Positions 8,731 to 19,111 are shown, numbered from the stretch's first letter. The stretch is 64,000 bases of DNA from Chitinophagaceae bacterium (GCA_947488765.1 CANLAE010000004.1:1-64000), one strand, 5' to 3'. Notes: a model not told the origin generated them from the letters alone. A program made the numbers and translations.

Positions 8731-9021
8731 ATGGAAGTAACAGAACAATTGGTAGATAAGCTGGCACACTTATCAAGGTTGCGTTTTTCAGCCGATGAAA
8801 AAATAGCCATCAAAAATGATTTGCAAAATATGATTGGGTTTGTACAAAAGTTAAATGAAGTAGATACAACAGGCGTACAACCTTTACTTCACATGGGTGA
8901 TGCCAACAACGTATTTAGGGCAGATGAATTGAAAGGAAGTGTAACCCGAGAAGCTGCACTTGCCAATGCTCCAATACCCGATAATCAATTTTTCAAAGTA
9001 CCCAAGGTGATTAAAAAATAA
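8731..9021 (+). CDS. gatC: Asp-tRNA(Asn)/Glu-tRNA(Gln) amidotransferase subunit GatC
   Basis: The 96-residue protein has the GatC form: an N-terminal helix with LVDKLAHLSRLRFSADEK, a QKLNEVDTTGVQPLLH core, and the FFKVPKVIKK C-terminus. GatC stabilises the GatA-GatB complex, which amidates misacylated Asp-tRNA(Asn) or Glu-tRNA(Gln). gatA and gatB are not in the window, which is common. It sits 26 bases before an ABC ATPase gene and may share its transcript. Confidence 0.93.
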   Translation: MEVTEQLVDKLAHLSRLRFSADEKIAIKNDLQNMIGFVQKLNEVDTTGVQPLLHMGDANNVFRADELKGSVTREAALANAPIPDNQFFKVPKVIKK

Positions 9022-9047
9022 GTTGTTTATTATAATAATTAAGCACA

Positions 9048-9746
9048 ATGAATTCGATTATACATTTAGAAAATCTGCATAAAAGTTATTTCATGGGTAA
9101 TCAGGAAATACCAGTGTTGAAAGGTATTTCATTGGATATTTTTAAAAATGAATACGTAGCATTGATGGGTCCAAGCGGTAGCGGAAAAAGTACACTAATG
9201 AACATCATTGGCTGTTTGGATACACCCACTTCAGGTGCGTATATTTTAAATGATAAGGACGTAAGCAAAATGGCTGATGATGACTTAGCAGAAGTTCGTA
9301 ACCAGGAAATTGGTTTCATTTTTCAACAATTTAATTTATTGCCCAGATTAACTGCTGCAGAAAATGTTGCTTTACCATTGGTGTATGCAGGTATTGGAAA
9401 AAAAGAAAGAATGGAACGTGCTTTGGAAGCGTTAAAAAAAGTAGGACTTGCAGATCGTAGCCATCATAAAAGCAATGAACTAAGTGGCGGACAAATACAA
9501 CGTGTGGCAATTGCAAGAGCATTGGTAAACAATCCATCTATTTTATTGGCAGATGAACCCACGGGTAATCTGGATAGTAAAACTTCTTCTGAAATTATGG
9601 AAATATTTAGCCAAATACAGGAAGCCGGAAATACCGTAGTATTGGTAACCCACGAAGAAGATATTGCCAATTATGCCAAACGAATTATAAGATTAAAAGA
9701 CGGATTGGTAGAAACTGATAAACTAAATGAGCATTTGGTTGTTTAG
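9048..9746 (+). CDS. ABC transporter ATP-binding protein (MacB/LolD type)
   Basis: The 232-residue ATPase has Walker [10 protein letters not shown], the signature [15 protein letters not shown], and Walker [13 protein letters not shown] followed by the H-loop VTHEED. It belongs to the MacB/LolD/FtsE group, which powers lipoprotein release, cell-division or efflux complexes of the mechanotransmission type. The permease partner is not adjacent, so its role is open. A second ATPase of the same group lies at 16838-17488. Confidence 0.9.
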   Translation: MNSIIHLENLHKSYFMGNQEIPVLKGISLDIFKNEYVALMGPSGSGKSTLMNIIGCLDTPTSGAYILNDKDVSKMADDDLAEVRNQEIGFIFQQFNLLPRLTAAENVALPLVYAGIGKKERMERALEALKKVGLADRSHHKSNELSGGQIQRVAIARALVNNPSILLADEPTGNLDSKTSSEIMEIFSQIQEAGNTVVLVTHEEDIANYAKRIIRLKDGLVETDKLNEHLVV

Positions 9747-9810
9747 TGGTTTGTCAGTCACTTTTTACTGATTAATTTTTTAAAATTCTCTTTCCGAGAC
9801 AAAGCAAATT

Positions 9811-10371
9811 ATGGCATTTAAGATTTATACCAAAACAGGAGACGCAGGAAAAACAAGTTTAATTGGTGGTACGAAAGTCCCTAAAAGCCATATCCGTATT
9901 GATACATACGGTACTGTAGATGAATTGAATTCATACATTGGTGTAGTAAGTGATTACATTACAGATGAACATAGTAAAGTAATTTTAAAAGAAATTCAGG
10001 ATCGTTTATTTACAATAGGGTCTTCCTTAGCCTGTGACCCCGATAAAGAGCCATTGATGAAAATCCCTGATTTGAAGGAATCGGATATTCAATTATTGGA
10101 AAATGAAATGGATGCCATGGATGCACATTTGCCTGCCATGAAATCTTTTGTATTACCCGGCGGTCATTTGGCTGTATCAACTGCGCATGTTGCAAGATGT
10201 GTATGCCGCAGGGCAGAACGTTGTTGTGTAAATATGCAAGAACAAAATATTTTTGTAGATCTATTGGTGATTAAATACCTCAATCGTTTAAGCGATTATT
10301 TATTTGTATTGTCTCGTTACATTGGCCATATTTTACAAGTAGCCGAAATTCCTTGGAAGCCAAGGTTGTAA
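9811..10371 (+). CDS. PduO-type cob(I)alamin adenosyltransferase
   Basis: The 186-residue protein matches PduO-type ATP:cob(I)alamin adenosyltransferases. The N-terminal IYTKTGDAGKTSLIGG is the ATP-binding loop, DTYGTVDELNSYIG follows, and CRRAERCCV lies on the active-site helix. The enzyme makes adenosylcobalamin, the cofactor of B12-dependent mutases. A stand-alone B12-binding mutase subunit occurs at 61683-62090, so the cofactor has at least one plausible user in this genome. Confidence 0.93.
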   Translation: MAFKIYTKTGDAGKTSLIGGTKVPKSHIRIDTYGTVDELNSYIGVVSDYITDEHSKVILKEIQDRLFTIGSSLACDPDKEPLMKIPDLKESDIQLLENEMDAMDAHLPAMKSFVLPGGHLAVSTAHVARCVCRRAERCCVNMQEQNIFVDLLVIKYLNRLSDYLFVLSRYIGHILQVAEIPWKPRL

Positions 10372-10963
10372 AAGGTTATTAATACAAAACTTTATTAGTC
10401 CATTTTAAAAATACCAACCAAGTATTCTCTTGTCATTATTACAAATGCAATTGCATTAGGTACAAATTGGATTAACAGCACCCACACGTTTATTTAAAAC
10501 AATCATTACCCTTCATGCAGCCACTTAAATAGCGATTTGCTGCCTTGCACTTTGTTGCAATTGTAATATCCCCAAAAAAATAGTATGATGCAAGCAAGAA
10601 AATATATTTTGTTTGCATTAGAATTAAAAAAAATAAATATTTATTAAAGCGGTTTTAGAGATTATTTTTTTGATCTTACTATTTCTCCAAATAGTTTGTT
10701 TTCAAAATAATGTAATTGATAAAAAATTTAAAGCTTATTGAATAATGGGGTATTAAACAAATATGATTTAAATATATAGTTTAAAAAAATGGTTTTCAAT
10801 ACGAAAACGTTATAGTATATTTTTAATAAACCCAGTTATTTGCGTTGTTCTTTTTCAATAAATTTACTCCCAAAATGTTACATTGTAACAATTATTTACA
10901 CTTTTGTCATAATGATTGATTTTTTTACCAACGATTTTTTGCAACTAACTAACGAAAACTGCC
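10372..10963. other. 592-base intergenic region
   Basis: This is very AT-rich, with no credible reading frame or RNA gene. The only structure recognised is the palindrome at 10876-10890, just upstream of the giant secreted protein gene. The reading frame at 10840-11046 overlaps the signal peptide of that gene and looks like chance. Confidence 0.5.
10876..10890. promoter_or_regulatory. Perfect 15-base palindrome, possible operator
   Basis: TGTTACATTGTAACA consists of two perfect 7-base arms around one central base and lies 74 bases before the ATG at 10964. It has the size and symmetry of a dimeric-regulator site, but its use as an operator is inference. Confidence 0.4.
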
Positions 10964-13900
10964 ATGAGAAAAACTGTATGTTTACACAAAAAATTCACTA
11001 CTTTTTTTTGTATATTATTTTGCTTATTTACAAGTTCAAATTTTAGCTGGGGACAAATTTCAGAGAATTTTTCAACTTGGACATCAAAAACCACATACAC
11101 TGCCGCACTTTCTCAGTCAGGATCTGGGGGTACGTGGACTGCTATTGCTGGCGCAGTTATAGTTGCGCCTACAGCAGCCGCTAATGGAACCGGTAGTATA
11201 GGATCCGTACAAATTTCGGGTAGTGCTACACCTTATTCCTTAATATTGCCAAATATTATTAGTGGAGGTGTTGGAAAAATAACAATAAAGGCCAGAGCAA
11301 CAAGTGCATCAAATTCCTCTTTTTCTGTAGAAAAAAATGTTAATGGTGGGGGGGTGGACAACGGTAACATCATTTAATAGTATTCCTACTTCAGGGACAA
11401 CGTTTCAAGTTTTTGTTTCTGATCCAAGTTCAAATATTCAATTAAGAGTTACTAATACATCATCGACAACATCAAGGGCAATTATTATTCACGATTTAGT
11501 TACAACTACATTTACTTGTCCCAATATAGCTTCAACCATTACTGTGAATTCAGCCTCTACACCAGTTGCAGGAAGTGTCTACAATACAATTTCGGAGGCA
11601 GTAGCGGATATAAATGGATGTGGAATAACACAATCAACAGTTATCGAATTGGCAAATAATTATACTGGTGCAGGAGAAAACTTTCCAATCAATCTTAAAG
11701 CTATTTCAGGAATGAGTAGTACCAATACAATTAAAATTAGACCTGAAACAGGAGCTTCGGTAACCTTAACATCAGCCGTTGCTTCAAATCCAATATTTTC
11801 TATTAATGGCGGAACTTACTGGACTATTGACGGTAGAGCTGGTGGAGCTGGGACTACTAAAAGTTTAACAATTGAAAATACCAGTACGGCAACATTAAGT
11901 CCTGGAATTCTTTTGATAAATGGTGCTCAATACAATACAATTACCTATTGTAATATTAAAAGTGCAAGTACCTCGACAACACTTGCGGGTACTGTTGCGT
12001 TTTCGACTTCAACGGCTTCGGTTGGAAATTCATTCAATACGGTTTCTTATTGTAATATTAGTGACGCAAGTACCGGAACAAGTACTGCTAGCATTACTTC
12101 TTCTCCTACAGGAAGTTCATTATCTGATGCACGATTTAATAATAACAATACGATAACGTACAATAATATTTCTAATTTTTATAATGCGACAAGCGGTTCT
12201 TATTTGGGCGCTGGTATAGTATTAACGAATGGGTACAATAGCGATTGGACCATCAGCAATAACAGTTTTTATCAAACTAGCACAAGAACCGCTGGTGGCT
12301 CTGGCGCTGATTTTTATTGTATATATGTTAATGGTATAGAGGGTGGTAATTTCACCATTTCAAATAATTATATTGGTGGAATCGAACCCAATTGCGGCTC
12401 AACACCTATGACGTTTGCTACTTCAGCTACCAATACTTTTAGGGGAATCTATTTCAGTGCAGGTAGTACATCAGCATCAACAATAAGTAATAATGTGATA
12501 AAAAACATTTCTTTTACAACGGCTACAACTTCATCCGTAAATGCAGTCATTTCTGTTTTAAATGGTGCAGCAACAATATCAAATAATACAATAGGTGCCT
12601 TAGATGTTGATGCGTCTTCTTCTCCTTCTATTAATTTTGTTTCTGGCGGATCAGGTAGTGCAAATTTTAATGGCATTTTAGCAGGTACTGGAACTACTTC
12701 TCAGGGCGGTATTACCATATCGAATAATTCTATCGGAGGTATAAAATGTTCTAGTGCCAGTTCGGGTCCAATAGCATTTTCAGGAATAAGAATTGAAAAT
12801 GGTACTGGAGCTATTATTACTGCAGCACAATATAATGTTACTAGCAATACTATTGGAAGCGCAACAACTTCCAATAGTTTGTACAATACTAGTAATAACA
12901 ATATTCACGGTATTTACAATCTTACTACCAATACGGCATTAGCAAATTCAATAACTGGTAACACTATTGCCAATTTAGCTTCTAATGTAACAACTCCAAT
13001 GATCACTGCTACTGCAACTGTTGGAACTGGAGGTGCTGCTTCTGTTAGTTCATATGTAGTTACATCAGGTAATACTCTTAGTGCTACTTGTGGTGCGGGT
13101 CCATACTTTGTTGTAAGTGGTGCTGGTTTCCCAACTGGGTCTTATATCTCGGCGTATACAAATACATCATCTTATACTATTACTTATCCTACGCAAGGTT
13201 CAATTCCTACACTTACTGGTAACTTTACCGTTACAGAAACGCCTCAAAATCAAGTAATTGGTTTCAGAAATTCGAGTTCTAGTAGTGCATGTACCTTCAG
13301 TAATAATACGATTTCCAATTTAAGCAGTAATTTATTAAATCCTTTTGCTAATTCAGGCGGTACATTATGTTCAATTGGAATTTATTCAACAGCAACCGCT
13401 GGTGGTCTATTTTCAGGAAATACCATTCATTCGCTTTCAGGTACCAATGCAACAGTAGCTCAAGCCGTAGCTGGAATCTATACTACAGGTCAAAATTCAG
13501 GGACTGCTAGTATCATAGAAAAAAACAATATACATAGTCTGTTTCTAGCAACAAATAGTACATCTGGAAGTTTATTTGGTATTTATGAAAATGCCTATCC
13601 ATTAATTACTAAAAATAATATTATTAGACTAGGAACTAAAAATGATGGAACAAGCATAACAACTGGTTACCAAATTTCAGGTATTTATGATGTCGTAACT
13701 GCCGGTGCAACAAGCATTTATTTTAACAGTGTGTATATTGGTGGATCGTCGGTAGTTGGAAGTGCTTCTAATACCTATGCATTACAAAGTGCGGGTTCTA
13801 CTAACGCTAGAGACTATAGAAATAACATTTTATTTAACGCTAGATCTAATGCATCAAGCAGCACGGGCAAAAATTTTGCCTACAGTATAACTGGAACAAC

Positions 13901-16448
13901 ATCACTTACCTCAGATTTCAATGATATTTTTGCAAATGGTACTGATGGAGTACTTGGATATTTTGGTGCAAATAGAACTACATTGAGCGATTGGAAAACA
14001 GCCACATCTACTGATGCTAATTCTGTTAGTTCAAATCCTAATTTTACCTCAACAACAAACTTATTACCTACTTCTGGCACTGGTTTAGTAGGTACGAGCA
14101 TTACTGGTATTACTAAAGATTTTGCAGATGTAAATCGTATAGGTATTCCATCTATGGGCGCCTATGAGGTAGCTATTCCTGGATGTTGGACAGGTACTAC
14201 TGATACTGATTATGGCACAACAACTAACTGGGATAACGCTACTGTTCCATCGAGTGGTGATAATATAGTTATTCCTTCAACAGTAACAAATAGTCCAGTA
14301 TTAGATGCTAACAGAACGATTGGCGATTTGATTATTGGTACAGGCAAAACAATTAATATTAATGACAAAACGCTTACAATTAATGGTGCTGTTTCTGGGG
14401 CAGGAACAATCACTGGTTCAGCAAGTTCTATTTTAATTGTAGGAGGAACAGCAGGTACTTTAAAATTTACTAGTGGTTCAAGAACGCTTAAAGATTTAAG
14501 TTTAACTGCCAATGCAACTGCAACATTAGGTACTGCATTAGATATAACGGCTGGATCAACTTCTGGTACTGTTACAGTTGGCTCTGGAGCTACAATTACA
14601 ACAGGTGGAAACCTAACTTTAAAATCAGATGCTGATGGGACAGCTAGAGTAGGAAACTCAGATGGAACCATTACAGGCAATGTAACCATAGAGCGCTACC
14701 TGCCAGCCAAGCGAGCCTGGCGTTTTTTAACAACTCCATTAATAGGCAGTAGTAACAATAGTATTTTTTATAATTGGCAAAACAATGGTTCAGCAGTTGC
14801 CAATTATGGTGTAGAGTTATGGTCGCCTACTGGTACCACTGCACCGAGCAGCTCCAATAATGGTATGGCTTTGGGTGGGGCTACCAGTATTAAAGCATAC
14901 AATAGTACTTCAAATGGCTGGGATGAATTAACCAATACCAATACCAGTACCTTGTTTGATGGTACAACGAATAAAGCCTATGGTGTTTTTGTAACAGGTC
15001 CATTTACAACCAATAGCACAGGTAATATTTATACCGGAGCAACAGCTACTACCTTAAAAGCAACAGGTACCTTAATCCAAGGCACACATACCAAAAGTTT
15101 AGGTACAGCAACAGCTGGTCAATATTTTTTAGTAGCCAATCCTTATGCAAGTTCAGTTAATCCGGCAACTATTACACTAACCAACATTGCCAATAATTTT
15201 TACATGTGGGATCCCAATTGTGTAGGTAGTTATAATGTTGGTCAGTACACTACCTATAGTAAGTCTGCGGATACCTATACATTAGTTGGGGGCGGAAGCG
15301 GAAGTGTGTATGTTTCAGGTACTACACCTATACAAAGTGGCCAGGCATTTTTTGTGCAAGCTGATGCAGCTGCTGCAACAGCTATTACCTTTAACGAAAC
15401 TGATAAAGTTAGTGGCAGCACCAATGTTTTCAGAACAAGCAGCAACAATGTGCAAATCATGCGCCATACATTAAAGAAAAGCATTAACGGAGTAGTAACC
15501 AATATAGACGGTGCATTGGGAGTTTTTTACAACGGAGGCAATGCAGCAGTTGATTTTAACGATGCAGCTAAGTTTAGCAATAGTACCGAGAACATTGTAT
15601 TAAGAAGAGCCAACGGTAGCTTTGCCATAGAAGAAAGACCATTGGTAACAGAGAATGATACATTGTTTGTAAGATTGACCAATACACAACAGTCTGCTTA
15701 CACCTTAGAGTTAACAGGAGAAAACTTTACCAATACACCGGGCTTAACAGCAACGTTAAAAGATGCTTATACCAATACCAATTTGCCATTAAGCATTACT
15801 GATACCAACCGGTACAACTTTACAGTAGATGCAAATGCAGCAAGTACCGGTGATAGATTTATGATTGTGTTTAAAACCAATAGTACCTTACCAGTACAGT
15901 TTACCCATATCAATGCAACACAAAAAGGAGCATCGGTACAAGTAGATTGGAAAGTAGCTACCGAACAAAACATCAAACAATATGTGGTAGAGAAAAGCAC
16001 CAATGGCATAAACTTTGTAGCAATTGCAACACAGGCAGCTAATAATATTAACAACAGCAGTTACACTGCAATGGACAATAGTCCAATCACCGGCAGCAAC
16101 TACTACCGCGTTTTAAGTACCGACAATAATGGTAAACAACAATACAGCAATGTAGCAGTGGTGAAAATTGGTGGTAAACAAAGTAGCATTAGCGTATATC
16201 CTAATCCGGTGATAAACAACACAATGAATTTGCAATTAGAAAATATAGCTAAAGGCAATTACACCATACAATTGGTAAATACCCAGGGCAGTGTAGTAAT
16301 GCAAACCAAATTACAACATGCAGGCGGCAGTGGTACGCAAAGCATTGATTTGCCAAGTACATTGAGCAGCGGGAATTATGTGTTGAAAGCAGTAGATGAG
16401 AAAGGAGTGGTGTTTACAGAGAAAGTAGTGTTAAGTAATAAGTTTTAA
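10964..16448 (+). CDS. Giant secreted beta-helix protein with T9SS sorting tail, frameshifted at a G7 run
   Basis: Two overlapping frames (10964-11377 and 11337-16448) make one gene. The first carries the signal peptide (ending near FSWGQ) and a beta-sandwich-like start. The second carries everything else. The break is at the G run 11348-11354: seven G give a stop at 11375-11377, whereas six would read N-G-G-G-W-T-T-V and yield one 1,827-residue protein. The middle contains many short turns such as ISNNTIGG and TITYNNIS, typical of right-handed parallel beta-helices. A later domain has RAWRFLTTPLIG and Gly/Thr-rich segments. The C-terminal 80 residues (VYPNPVINN, GNYTIQLVNTQGSVV, SGNYVLKAVDEKG) form a type A T9SS sorting domain. 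It is predicted to be exported by T9SS and attached to or released from the cell surface. It could be phase-variable, a recent pseudogene, or a sequencing error. Confidence 0.85.
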
Positions 16449-16483
16449 GTAGTAAGTGTTAAGTAATAAGTGTTAAGTAATAA
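16428..16483 (+). repeat. Four tandem copies of a 14-base unit across a stop codon
   Basis: The unit GTGTTAAGTAATAA occurs at 16428, 16456 and 16470, with the variant GTTTTAAGTAGTAA at 16442, head to tail. The first copy encodes the last residues of the giant secreted protein and the second contains its stop (16446-16448), so the repeat has grown across the end of the gene. The period is not a multiple of three. Confidence 0.9.
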
Positions 16484-16492
16484 ATTAAAAAA

Positions 16493-16693
16493 ATGAAACA
16501 AAAATTTTCAATAATTCTTCCATCGGTACTAGTAATAATTATTTTATTGGTAATGCCTTCAATATTACATGCACAACCAATTGATCCGGGTGTAGATCCT
16601 GCACCAATAGATGGTGGTGCAAGTATTGTGGCTGCTGCATGTGCGGGGTATTTGGCAAGGAGAAAACAAAATCACAAAAACAAAGTGGGTTAG
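16493..16693 (+). CDS. PID-CTERM-like small sorted protein
   Basis: The 66-residue product has an N-terminal signal-like hydrophobic helix ending near LHAQ, a short Pro/Asp segment, then PIDGGASIVAAACAGYLARR, that is, a PIDGG motif, a hydrophobic helix and a basic tail. This tripartite end is what PID-CTERM putative sorting domains of Bacteroidota look like. Almost nothing lies between the signal peptide and the sorting signal. Its function is unknown. It follows the giant secreted protein by 44 bases, across the tandem repeat, and ends before a hairpin. Confidence 0.65.
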   Translation: MKQKFSIILPSVLVIIILLVMPSILHAQPIDPGVDPAPIDGGASIVAAACAGYLARRKQNHKNKVG

Positions 16694-16721
16694 TATTTAA
16701 TTCATTGAATATTATTCTCAT

Positions 16722-16756
16722 AAACAAGATATTGGATAAGCGCCAATATCTTGTTT
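16722..16756 (+). terminator. Hairpin after the PID-CTERM-like gene
   Basis: AAACAAGATATTGG (16722-16735) and CCAATATCTTGTTT (16743-16756) form a perfect 14-bp stem with a 7-base loop. The downstream side is only moderately T-rich, so it is a probable rather than certain intrinsic terminator. Confidence 0.6.
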
Positions 16757-16837
16757 GTATGTTTATACAAACTCCTTTTGAAAATCTTTCTACACTTGTG
16801 ATTGATACGATATATTGGTTGAGTATTAAACTCATCG

Positions 16838-17488
16838 TTACACAATCAATCCATCTTTCATGTGCAATAAGCGGTCGCTCATAGCTGCGAGTTCTTCATT
16901 GTGGGTAACAATTAAGAATGTTTGTTGCAATTCGTTGCGAAGCTGCACAAACAATTCGTGTAGGTCTTTTGCATTGTTGCTGTCTAAGTTTCCGGTGGGT
17001 TCATCAGCAAATACAATGCTCGGTTGATTAATCAAAGCCCTTGCTACTGCAACCCTTTGTTGTTCGCCACCGCTGAGTTGTTGCGGCTTATTTTCTAATT
17101 TATTTCCCAAACCTAATTTATCAAGCAGTTGTGCAGCTTCATCTTTTACCTGATTTTTTTTTCGTTTAGCAATCCATCCCGGAATACAAACATTTTCCAA
17201 TGCTGTAAACTCAGGTAATAAATGGTGAAACTGAAAAACAAAACCAATATGTTGATTTCTGAATGCTGCCAATTTTTTTCCTTGTAATAAATGCACGGGC
17301 TGATCTTCCAAAAAAATATTGCCGCTATCTGCCTGGTCTAATGTGCCAAGAATATGTAATAAAGTACTTTTCCCGGCTCCCGAACTACCAACAATACTTA
17401 CAATTTCGCCTTTTTCAATGCGCATACTAACCCCTTTTAGTACGGGTAAGTTTCCATAAGATTTGTATATATCTCTTGCTTCTAACAT
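16838..17488 (-). CDS. LolD-like lipoprotein-releasing ABC ATPase
   Basis: The 216-residue ATPase has Walker A GSSGAGKST, signature LSGGEQQRVAVARAL, Walker [16 protein letters not shown] and H-loop VTHNEEL. Length and the start (LEARDIYKSYGNLPVLKGVSM) fit LolD, the ATPase of the LolCDE complex that extracts lipoproteins from the inner membrane. No lolC/E permease is next to it, so MacB-type alternatives remain. The gene stands alone between convergent and divergent neighbours. Confidence 0.85.
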   Translation of the reverse strand: MLEARDIYKSYGNLPVLKGVSMRIEKGEIVSIVGSSGAGKSTLLHILGTLDQADSGNIFLEDQPVHLLQGKKLAAFRNQHIGFVFQFHHLLPEFTALENVCIPGWIAKRKKNQVKDEAAQLLDKLGLGNKLENKPQQLSGGEQQRVAVARALINQPSIVFADEPTGNLDSNNAKDLHELFVQLRNELQQTFLIVTHNEELAAMSDRLLHMKDGLIV

Positions 17489-17582
17489 TTATAAAGATTA
17501 AAAATAAACATGCAATCAATACAAACGTACGATATTGAAATTTTATTAACCATTTATTTATACTTCAATACAAATTGGGTGT

Positions 17583-17612
17583 TTGTTATTTTAAAAGATA
17601 TGATTACATTCG
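17583..17612 (+). promoter_or_regulatory. Candidate promoter of the DUF2795 gene
   Basis: TTG at 17583-17585, a spacer of 19 bases, and TACATTCG at 17605-17612 (one mismatch to TAnnTTTG). It ends 16 bases before the ATG at 17629, which argues against a start further upstream. Confidence 0.5.
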
Positions 17613-17628
17613 CCAAAATTTAAGCCTT

Positions 17629-17853
17629 ATGTTTTGGAGTTTAGAATTAGCAAGTTATTTGGAAGAAGCACCTTGGCCAGCCACCAAAGATGAGTTGATT
17701 GACTATAGCATACGTAGTGGTGCACCACTTGAAGTGGTTGAAAATCTGCAAGAGCTAGATGATGAAGGTACTGAAGTGTATGAAAGTATAGAAGATATTT
17801 GGCCTGATTATCCAAGCCAAGAAGACTTTATGTTTAATGAAGACGAGTACTAA
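17629..17853 (+). CDS. DUF2795 family small acidic protein
   Basis: The 74-residue protein is acidic and matches DUF2795: LASYLEEAPWPATKDELIDYS, then GAPLEVVENLQELDDEG, ending in a short Asp/Glu-rich tail. The start at 17629 (MFWSLELASYL) is preferred over the in-frame start at 17575 because a promoter-like site lies between them and homologous proteins begin with MFW. The function is unknown. A strong hairpin terminator follows within 20 bases. Confidence 0.85.
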   Translation: MFWSLELASYLEEAPWPATKDELIDYSIRSGAPLEVVENLQELDDEGTEVYESIEDIWPDYPSQEDFMFNEDEY

Positions 17854-17872
17854 TTACATTAATTGTACCAAT

Positions 17873-17906
17873 AAAAATAGCCACTCAAAATTGAGTGGCT
17901 ATTTTT
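17873..17906 (+). terminator. Bidirectional intrinsic terminator
   Basis: The arms AAAAATAGCCACTCAA and TTGAGTGGCTATTTTT are perfectly complementary over 16 bases around a 2-base centre. The outer A and T runs allow termination from both sides, serving the DUF2795 gene (+) and the SemiSWEET gene (-). Confidence 0.92.
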
Positions 17907-17920
17907 ATAATTTGTATTGC

Positions 17921-18184
17921 TTAGTGCGTAAAAGTTAATTTGAAATAAATCAACAAAGCACTTAATATCATGATGATTGCATTGCAAATAATTACAGGTT
18001 TTAATTTTAGGCTGAAGCCATAAATGAGCCAGATAATTGTGCTAAAAAAAACAATGAGCATCATTCCCATACTTAGGTCTCCGGCACTTTTTGATTCCCA
18101 TGTTTTATACACCTGTGGTATAAAGGTGATGCTACTTAGAATTGCACCAATCAAGCCCATTGCTTCTGCTAATTTTTTATTCAT
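17921..18184 (-). CDS. SemiSWEET-type sugar transporter
   Basis: The 87-residue protein is a single three-helix bundle of the SWEET/PQ-loop superfamily. The first helix contains FIPQVYKTW with the signature Pro-Gln, followed by the typical SAGDLSMGMM loop, the second helix, and a third helix ending near YFKL. SemiSWEETs dimerise in the inner membrane to move sugars by facilitated diffusion. No sugar-use genes flank it, so the substrate is not indicated. Confidence 0.9.
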   Translation of the reverse strand: MNKKLAEAMGLIGAILSSITFIPQVYKTWESKSAGDLSMGMMLIVFFSTIIWLIYGFSLKLKPVIICNAIIMILSALLIYFKLTFTH

Positions 18185-18235
18185 AGTATTCTCAGTTGTT
18201 GCCGGTTTTCAAAATGTTGAATGATGTTATAAACT

Positions 18236-18251
18236 TACAAGTGTGCGACGC
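18236..18251 (-). repeat. Dispersed intergenic repeat, family 1, copy 1
   Basis: On the minus strand this reads GCGTCGCACACTTGTA, identical over 16 bases to the cores at 23417-23437 and 63709-63729. It lies between SemiSWEET and fabI. Confidence 0.8.
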
Positions 18252-18286
18252 CGAGGAAGTTGACGGTTGCTATTCAGCTCGGTACA

Positions 18287-19111
18287 TTATTCCTCACCGC
18301 TTACACCTAAATTTTTCATTACATAATCACTAACACCAGTATTGCTGTAACCACCATCATGAAAAAGATTTTGCATGGTTACCATTTTGGTTAAATCACT
18401 AAATAATGTAACGCAATAATTGGCACAATCTTCGGCGCTTGCATTGCCCAATGGAGCAATTGCCTGTGCGTAATCGAAGAAGTCGCCAAAGCCTTTAATA
18501 CCAGTGCCTGCAGTGGTTTTGGTAGGAGATTGTGATACGGTGTTGATACGTACTTTTTTCTCTAAACCATAATGGTATCCGAAGCTGCGGGCAATACTTT
18601 CGAGCATTGCTTTAATATCGGCCATATCGGTATAAAAAGGGAATGTACGTTGTGCAGCCATATAGCTTAATGCTACTACACTTCCCCACTCGTTAATGGC
18701 ATCTAATTTTTTTGCAACAGCCAACATTTTATGAAAACTCATGGCACTTACATCAATGCCTTTCATGAAATAATCGTAATTGCTTTCTGTATAAGGAATT
18801 TTTTTTCTGATGTTTACGCTCATGCCAATTGAATGTAAAACAAAATCTATTTTGCCACCCAATACTTCCTGAGACTGGGTAAATAAATTGGTTAATTCTT
18901 CAATGCTCGTAGCATCTGCAGGAATAATTTGAGCATTTGTTTTTTCTGCCAATTTGTTTATTTCGCCCATACGCATTGCGATAGGAGCGTTGGTTAAAAC
19001 AAATGTTGCACCTTCTTCATGTGCTTTTTCTGCTACTTTCCAAGCAATTGAATTTTCATCTAATGCACCGGTGATGATGCCACGTTTGCCTTTTAATAAT
19101 CCGTAAGCCAT
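18287..19111 (-). CDS. fabI: Enoyl-[acyl-carrier-protein] reductase FabI
   Basis: The 274-residue protein is a short-chain dehydrogenase of the FabI group. The N-terminus has GKRGIITGALDENSIAW, the FabI form of the nucleotide-binding loop. FVLHSIGMSVN follows, and the catalytic Tyr-x6-Lys (YTDMADIK) lies in the expected place. FabI reduces trans-2-enoyl-ACP in the last step of each fatty-acid elongation cycle, using NADH or NADPH. A FabK-like flavoprotein is encoded at 25768-26724, but its role is less certain. Confidence 0.93.
   Translation of the reverse strand: MAYGLLKGKRGIITGALDENSIAWKVAEKAHEEGATFVLTNAPIAMRMGEINKLAEKTNAQIIPADATSIEELTNLFTQSQEVLGGKIDFVLHSIGMSVNIRKKIPYTESNYDYFMKGIDVSAMSFHKMLAVAKKLDAINEWGSVVALSYMAAQRTFPFYTDMADIKAMLESIARSFGYHYGLEKKVRINTVSQSPTKTTAGTGIKGFGDFFDYAQAIAPLGNASAEDCANYCVTLFSDLTKMVTMQNLFHDGGYSNTGVSDYVMKNLGVSGEE

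Noticed and set aside
10840-11046. A 68-residue plus-strand frame before the giant secreted gene
   Set aside because: It overlaps the signal peptide of a far better candidate in another frame and has a composition expected from AT-rich noncoding sequence.
14210-14689. A 159-residue minus-strand reading frame inside the giant secreted gene
   Set aside because: It is made of the reverse of Gly/Thr/Ser-rich repeats, giving a Val/Pro/Ala-rich product with no domain, and it lies wholly within a well-supported plus-strand gene.
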